This document shows positions 50,544 to 53,782 of a stretch of DNA of 53,782 bases, in pieces. Each line of letters opens with the position of its first letter. Positions within the stretch are counted from its first letter, which is position 1. The DNA is taken from positions 1 to 53,782 of the forward strand of contig JBKQPR010000153.1 of NCBI GenBank assembly GCA_052144935.1, written 5' to 3'. The position numbers and the translations under genes are program-made. Under the pieces are notes generated by a model. That model did not search any database, was not told the origin of the DNA, and saw only the letters and a program-made list of their open reading frames with translations. Source of the DNA: JOPF133 sp052144935 (lineage in GTDB: Bacteria > Acidobacteriota > Terriglobia > Bryobacterales > Bryobacteraceae).

Positions 50544-51394
50544 TGGCGGTGGCCTTCCTTCTGCGCAGCTTGCCCGGCGCCTGCGTGGCGCGCGGCTTGC
50601 CCGGCGCCTGCGTGGCGCGCGGCTTGCCCGGCACCTTCCTGGCGCACGGCTTGCCCGGCGCCTTCCTGGCGCGCTACCTCGGCGCGGCGATTGGTGATCC
50701 ACCAGATGCCGCCCAGCAACACCGACCCGGTGGACACCACATCGGGCACCAACTCCAGGACCCCCCAGGTGGTATCCGGCAGCGGCTCCAGCGGAACATT
50801 GGTGCGCAGCCCGATCTCGGCGAAGGGGACCGCGGCAATGTACAGGACCGAGGTGCCGCCCACCTCTTTCAGGCCGTAAATCCGGCTGTAGTACTGGTCC
50901 GGCTTTTGGGCGATGCGCTGGCGGGCTTCCGCGATCAACTCGTCGCGGTCGCCGTTCTTAGTGGCGCCGGTAGGGCAGGCCTCGGCGCACGCGGTCAGCT
51001 TGCCCTGGCTCTGCCGCGCGTAGCACATATCGCACTTGCGCATGCGTGGCAGGCGGCTGGACCATTCGTACGTGGGCACCTGGAATGGGCACGCCTGCAT
51101 ACAGTAGCGGCAGCCCATGCATTTTTCGGCGTCGTACACCACCGGACCCAGGGTGGTCTTCTGCAAAGCTCCCACCGGACAGACCGAAGCACATGCCGGC
51201 TGCGCGCAGTTCATGCACAGCCGGCGGCTGAACTTGTCTCCGTGCGTCTCGATGGCGGTGAGCTTGTGGGCGGAGATCCTCTCCTCGGCGGCTATCTTGT
51301 CGTCGTAGGGGAGGCCCCAGCGCTCGGCGCAAGCTCCTTCGCAGGCCTTACACCCGATGCAGAGGGTGCTGTCGTACAGGATCGCTCTCGGCAT
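50540..51394 (-). CDS. four-cluster ferredoxin-type subunit (HybA/DmsB-like) with C-terminal anchor
   Basis: A 284-residue electron-transfer subunit. Sixteen cysteines in four groups: CIGCKACEGAC (Cys12/15/18/22), CMNCAQPACASVC, CMGCRYCMQAC, and CDMC plus CAEAC, which gives four 4Fe-4S clusters. A C-terminal hydrophobic helix (VSTGSVLLGGIWWI) anchors it as in HybA. No Tat or Sec signal is seen at the N-terminus (MPRAILYDSTLCIGC), so it may face the cytoplasm or travel with a partner. The last 40 residues are nine-residue repeats GAGQAARHA encoded by a 27-bp tandem repeat, an unusual tail. It couples to NrfD. Confidence 0.92.
   Translation of the reverse strand: MPRAILYDSTLCIGCKACEGACAERWGLPYDDKIAAEERISAHKLTAIETHGDKFSRRLCMNCAQPACASVCPVGALQKTTLGPVVYDAEKCMGCRYCMQACPFQVPTYEWSSRLPRMRKCDMCYARQSQGKLTACAEACPTGATKNGDRDELIAEARQRIAQKPDQYYSRIYGLKEVGGTSVLYIAAVPFAEIGLRTNVPLEPLPDTTWGVLELVPDVVSTGSVLLGGIWWITNRRAEVARQEGAGQAVRQEGAGQAARHAGAGQAARHAGAGQAAQKEGHRQ
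50569..50676. repeat. 27-bp tandem repeat, four units
   Basis: The word cttgcccggc recurs at 50569, 50596, 50623 and 50650, exactly 27 bp apart. It encodes the C-terminal nine-residue repeats of the ferredoxin subunit and ends within 30 bp of the NrfD start. Confidence 0.95.
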
Positions 51395-51462
51395 ATAATA
51401 GGACCCTCAACTCCTTTTTAGCAGAAAGCGGATCAAAAGTGTAGCAAAACTTTACAACCGGG

Positions 51463-52131
51463 CTACGCGGTCAGGAAAAACTCGGCGGTGACTTCCTTCC
51501 AACCGGCATCCGGCAAGCCCGCCAGAAGCTCCTCGGCGGGGCGGCCGCCATCGGCTGCAACTGCCCCAGCCAGAGCGGGTTGCAAGGAATAAAGGCGCTC
51601 CACGGATTCCCGGACCCACTCGCGGACCAGACCTTTCGGAACCAGGTTCCGGGTGGTGTTTTCCTCGTCGGGCACATGCACGGTGACCAGCCAGCCTTTG
51701 CCGTAGGGGTCCTGGCGCAGGGCTGCCGGATTTCGCAACACTTCCGGGTTGACTTCCATTACTTCACCTTCGGTGGGCGACACCATTTCGGTCTTTTGTC
51801 CGTCGCGGAAGAACGAAAGGACCTTTTGTCCCTGCCGGATCCACTGGCCAGGCTTGGGCAACTCGATGCTCTCGACTTTTCCCAGAAGGGCTGCGGCGAA
51901 CTCATCGGCGCCCACCCGCACTACATTTTTCCGCTCGCGCACCAGCCAGCTATGGCCGGCATGATAAGAAACGTGTTCGGGAACCAAAAAGCCGTCCACA
52001 TAGTCGCCGCCCAACGAGGCCGGGACTATCGGGGCCGCCACCGGAACGGTGGCCAGGACCTGGCGCCGATTCAGCGCATAATCCACAACGATGAAAACCA
52101 AGAACGTCGCCAATACTAGAATGACTGTCAT
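51463..52131 (-). CDS. membrane-anchored GcvH-fold (lipoyl-like) protein
   Basis: A 222-residue protein with an N-terminal transmembrane helix (ILVLATFLVFIVVDYAL) and a domain like the glycine cleavage H protein: HSWLVRERKNVVRVGADEFAAALLGKVESIELPKPGQ and SPTEGEVMEVNPEVLRNPAALRQDPYGKGWLVTV. In an ungapped alignment with E. coli GcvH the lipoyl lysine position is Gly; a Lys lies two residues later (DGQKTEMVSP). Lipoylation is therefore doubtful. It starts the five-gene operon with the ferredoxin gene 68 bp downstream. AGGAAGG precedes ATG 52131. Its role could be to shuttle reducing groups or to act as a structural scaffold. Confidence 0.8.
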   Translation of the reverse strand: MTVILVLATFLVFIVVDYALNRRQVLATVPVAAPIVPASLGGDYVDGFLVPEHVSYHAGHSWLVRERKNVVRVGADEFAAALLGKVESIELPKPGQWIRQGQKVLSFFRDGQKTEMVSPTEGEVMEVNPEVLRNPAALRQDPYGKGWLVTVHVPDEENTTRNLVPKGLVREWVRESVERLYSLQPALAGAVAADGGRPAEELLAGLPDAGWKEVTAEFFLTA

Positions 52132-52149
52132 ATGCTGCCTTCCTTTCTC

Positions 52150-52191
52150 CGCTTCCTATAAGGGCACGACGAGGGCCAAACACCGGTGTTT
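52150..52191 (-). promoter_or_regulatory. putative control region of the redox operon
   Basis: aaacaccggtgttt (52178-52191) is a perfect 14-bp palindrome about 47 bp upstream of the GcvH-like start. On the minus strand the adjacent ggccctcgtcgtgc (52164-52177) has GG-N10-GC spacing, the minimal pattern of sigma-54 promoters, but lacks the full TTGCA box. An NtrC-type activator is encoded in the operon, so autoregulation is plausible but unproven. Confidence 0.35.
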
Positions 52192-52434
52192 TTTACCTCT
52201 TTATCTGTTGTTAATTCAAGCGGATACGGAGGTGGGCTTTTGCGCAAGAGAGGCAGCCGTTGGATTCTTCAACGGCCCGATGCCGCAAAACGCAGCGAAC
52301 CGCGCCTGCAATCAGGGGTTTAAACTGGGTGTTGGAAAAACAGGCGGGCATGTTGGACAATCCAACGCTTGGGGGCGCAGCCTGTCTGGCGGGCGTGCCA
52401 GGCCGGGCGGCAGCCCAGTGCTATATTCGGTCCC

Positions 52435-53025
52435 ATGGGCGAGCAGCCGGGAGGCAAGACTGAGGTCAATGTCACGGCCCTGTTGCTCGCTTGGAGCAAC
52501 GGCGACCAGTCGGCGCTCGACCAACTGGCCCCTGTTCTGAACGGGGAGCTGAAGCGAATCGCCAGACGCTACATGCTGCGCGAACGCCAAGGCCACACCC
52601 TGCAGCCCACCGCCCTGGTCAACGAGGCTTTCCTGCGGCTGGTGGACGTGCGTGGGGTTCAATGGCAGGATCGGGCCCACTTCTTCGCGCTGTCGGCGCA
52701 GATGATGCGGCGGATCCTGGTCAACTACGCGCTGGCCCGGGGCGCCGGGAAAAGGGGCGGCGCGGGCCACCAGGTCTCGCTGGACGAAGCCATGATCGTC
52801 TCCCCGGAACGGGACTCCCAGCTTGTGGATCTGGATGGGGCTTTGGAGTCGCTGGCCAAGCTCGATCCCCGAAAGGCCAAGATCGTCGAGCTTCGCTTCT
52901 TTGCCGGCCTGAGCGTCGAAGAGACCGCCGTCGTGCTCAAAGTCTCGCCGCAAACCGTGCTCCGGGACTGGAAACTGTCCAAGACCTGGCTGGCCCGCGA
53001 GATGGGCCGCGCAGCCGGCGATTGA
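52435..53025 (+). CDS. ECF-type RNA polymerase sigma factor (TIGR02999-like)
   Basis: A 196-residue sigma-70-family factor of the group common in Acidobacteria and Planctomycetes. Region 2 has VTALLLAWSNGDQSALDQLAPVLNGELKRIARRYMLRER and QPTALVNEAFLRL. HFFALSAQMMRRILVNYALAR is characteristic. Region 4 has ESLAKLDPRKAKIVELRFFAGLSVEETAVVLKVSPQTVLRDWKLSKTWLAREM. ATG 52435 is the best start; an earlier open stretch to 52369 lacks homology. Such factors are often encoded next to PknB-type kinases, and the kinase gene begins about 310 bp downstream. Its 3' end is the first unit of a tandem repeat. Confidence 0.92.
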   Translation: MGEQPGGKTEVNVTALLLAWSNGDQSALDQLAPVLNGELKRIARRYMLRERQGHTLQPTALVNEAFLRLVDVRGVQWQDRAHFFALSAQMMRRILVNYALARGAGKRGGAGHQVSLDEAMIVSPERDSQLVDLDGALESLAKLDPRKAKIVELRFFAGLSVEETAVVLKVSPQTVLRDWKLSKTWLAREMGRAAGD

Positions 53026-53160
53026 GGGCCTCCCGCCAGGTCGCCCGCACAGCCCGTGATCGGAAGCATCTCCCGCCGAGTTGGGCCGCCCAGCCGGCGA
53101 TTTGAAGCACCTCCCGCGGAGTTGGGCCGCCCAGCCGGCGATTGAGGCGCCTCCCGCCGC
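53001..53160. repeat. 41-bp tandem repeat growing out of the sigma-factor 3' end
   Basis: The 3' end of the sigma gene (gatgggccgcgcagccggcg, 53001-53020) and the following bases recur as gttgggccgcccagccggcg at 53080 and 53121, 41 bp apart, plus a degenerate copy at 53039-53079. Each copy ends with ctcccgcc. The repeat contains the stop codon of the gene. Confidence 0.88.
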
Positions 53161-53190
53161 ATCCACAACCTACGCTTTTTTTTCATCCCA

Positions 53191-53334
53191 CCGTTAGAGT
53201 TCCGCCCGGATATTCTTGCTTCCCCCGCTGAAGGCAGCCATGAGGCTGGGGTGCTCACAGTCTCGGCCATCATTGTGATGCGCGATTGGAGCACCGCCAA
53301 GGCTTGGCTCTATCGCGAACTGACGGCGAGATAA
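53191..53334 (+). pseudogene. 3' remnant of a second ECF sigma factor gene
   Basis: The frame ending at TAA 53332-53334 reads AGVLTVSAIIVMRDWSTAKAWLYRELTAR. It aligns with the end of the intact sigma factor upstream (VVLKVSPQTVLRDWKLSKTWLAREM): VL-VS-x3-V-x-RDW-x2-x-K-x-WL-x-RE. The N-terminal part is missing and the segment before it (LEFRPDILASPAEGSHE) is only faintly similar to region 4. It ends 3 bp before the kinase start. Confidence 0.7.
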
Positions 53335-53337
53335 GCG

Positions 53338-53782
53338 ATGGATCCTGAACGGTGGAAACGGGTCGATAACCTGCTGCAGGCCGCCTTGGAGCGTCCGCCT
53401 GCCGAACGAGCGGAGTTTGTGCGGCAGGCGTGCGCGGGCGATGAGGCGCTGGAGCGGGAAGTCCGGTCGCTGATGGCCTCCGGGCAGGAGACGAGAAGTT
53501 TCATGGAGAGCCCGGCAATCGATGGGGCCGCGCGGGGAATCGCGCAGTCGGATTGGGCCGGCCAGACGGTCCCCCACTACAAGATCCTGGAAGTGCTCGG
53601 CGCCGGTGGCATGGGAGTAGTGTACAAGGCGTTCGATACGAAGCTCGATCGGCTCGTCGCGCTGAAATTCCTGCCGCCGCATCTGCGCCACGACGAAGAG
53701 CTGAAGCGGCGCCTTAAGGAAGAGGCGCGCGCCGCGTCGACCTTGGATCACCCCAACATCGTGGTGATCTACGACATCGACG
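53338..53782 (+). CDS. Ser/Thr protein kinase, N-terminal part (runs off the window)
   Basis: The first 148 codons of a PknB-type kinase. The start MDPERWKRVDNLLQAALERPPAERAEFVRQAC, then DEALEREVRSLM and SFMESPAI, is the N-terminal extension commonly seen before kinase domains in Acidobacteria. The kinase domain begins YKILEVLGAGGMGVVYKAFDTKLDRLVALKFLPPHL, with glycine loop and lysine present, and continues to HPNIVVIYDID at the window edge. The upstream sigma factor and the kinase probably formed one regulatory unit. Confidence 0.92.
   Translation, partial: MDPERWKRVDNLLQAALERPPAERAEFVRQACAGDEALEREVRSLMASGQETRSFMESPAIDGAARGIAQSDWAGQTVPHYKILEVLGAGGMGVVYKAFDTKLDRLVALKFLPPHLRHDEELKRRLKEEARAASTLDHPNIVVIYDID

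Noticed and set aside
46348..52131. Formate dehydrogenase or hydrogenase operon
   Set aside because: Ferredoxin and NrfD subunits alone do not show this; no molybdopterin or NiFe large subunit is present in the window.

Overview
The window is GC-rich, densely coded bacterial chromosome. Its gene content points to an Acidobacteriota member, most likely of the Bryobacterales/Solibacter type. This is an inference from a paired DUF1800/DUF1501 locus, several PknB-type kinases fused to TolB-like propellers, a TIGR02999-type ECF sigma factor next to a kinase gene, a VWFA-related secreted protein, STGPRTPEGK-type proteins, and many hairpin repeats. No phage, plasmid, rRNA, tRNA or CRISPR locus was seen.

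Layout. 1-17 kb: housekeeping genes on the + strand (metallo-beta-lactamase-fold hydrolase, purB, DUF1800/DUF1501 pair, recO, glyQ-glyS, ppdK, two tandem Uma2 nucleases, a zinc alcohol dehydrogenase), with a lipoprotein and a tandem secreted-protein pair on the - strand. 17-23.4 kb: fdhE overlapping a Ser/Thr kinase-propeller gene, then a second such kinase. 23.7-26 kb: a Pro-rich lipoprotein, an M24 peptidase and a Flp-type pilin with a Gly/His tail. 26-31 kb: a degraded accessory patch (AAA ATPase remnant, transposase remnants, 17-bp repeat, an intact VapBC-type pair, a doubly frameshifted MazEF-type pair) around dxs. 31-37 kb: PilZ protein, rfbD-type reductase, VWA protein, AlkA-type glycosylase, a small monoheme cytochrome and an M61 peptidase.

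37-45 kb holds a cytochrome c maturation (System I) operon read right to left: ccmE, ccmF, ccmH, a CcmI-like zinc-ribbon protein, a membrane-anchored Cna-B/carboxypeptidase-regulatory-like protein, then ccmA, ccmB, ccmC and ccmD. CcmE has the CxxxY heme motif instead of HxxxY. No CcmG-type thioredoxin is present. A 152-bp tandem duplication in front of ccmA creates two 51-codon ORFs joined by ATGA overlaps to each other and to ccmA.

45-52 kb holds what I consider the most interesting unit. It is a five-gene operon, also right to left: a membrane-anchored GcvH-fold protein lacking the usual lipoyl lysine, a four-cluster ferredoxin-like subunit, an NrfD/HybB-type quinone-reactive membrane subunit, a sensor histidine kinase with c-type heme motifs in its extracytoplasmic domain, and an NtrC-type sigma-54 activator. 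The first four genes lack any molybdenum or hydrogenase catalytic subunit, and three consecutive genes overlap by ATGA. It looks like a quinone-pool or redox module wired to a heme sensor, whose heme would be attached by the neighbouring Ccm machinery. An archaemetzincin gene carrying an in-frame repeat array follows. The window ends with an ECF sigma factor, a decayed second sigma-factor tail and the start of a third kinase gene.

A recurring theme is repeats at or inside gene ends: ccmA start, ccmH start, archaemetzincin N-terminus, the ferredoxin C-terminus, the sigma factor 3' end, ccmD stop and a signal-peptide region. Several arrays have periods divisible by three and are translated in frame.
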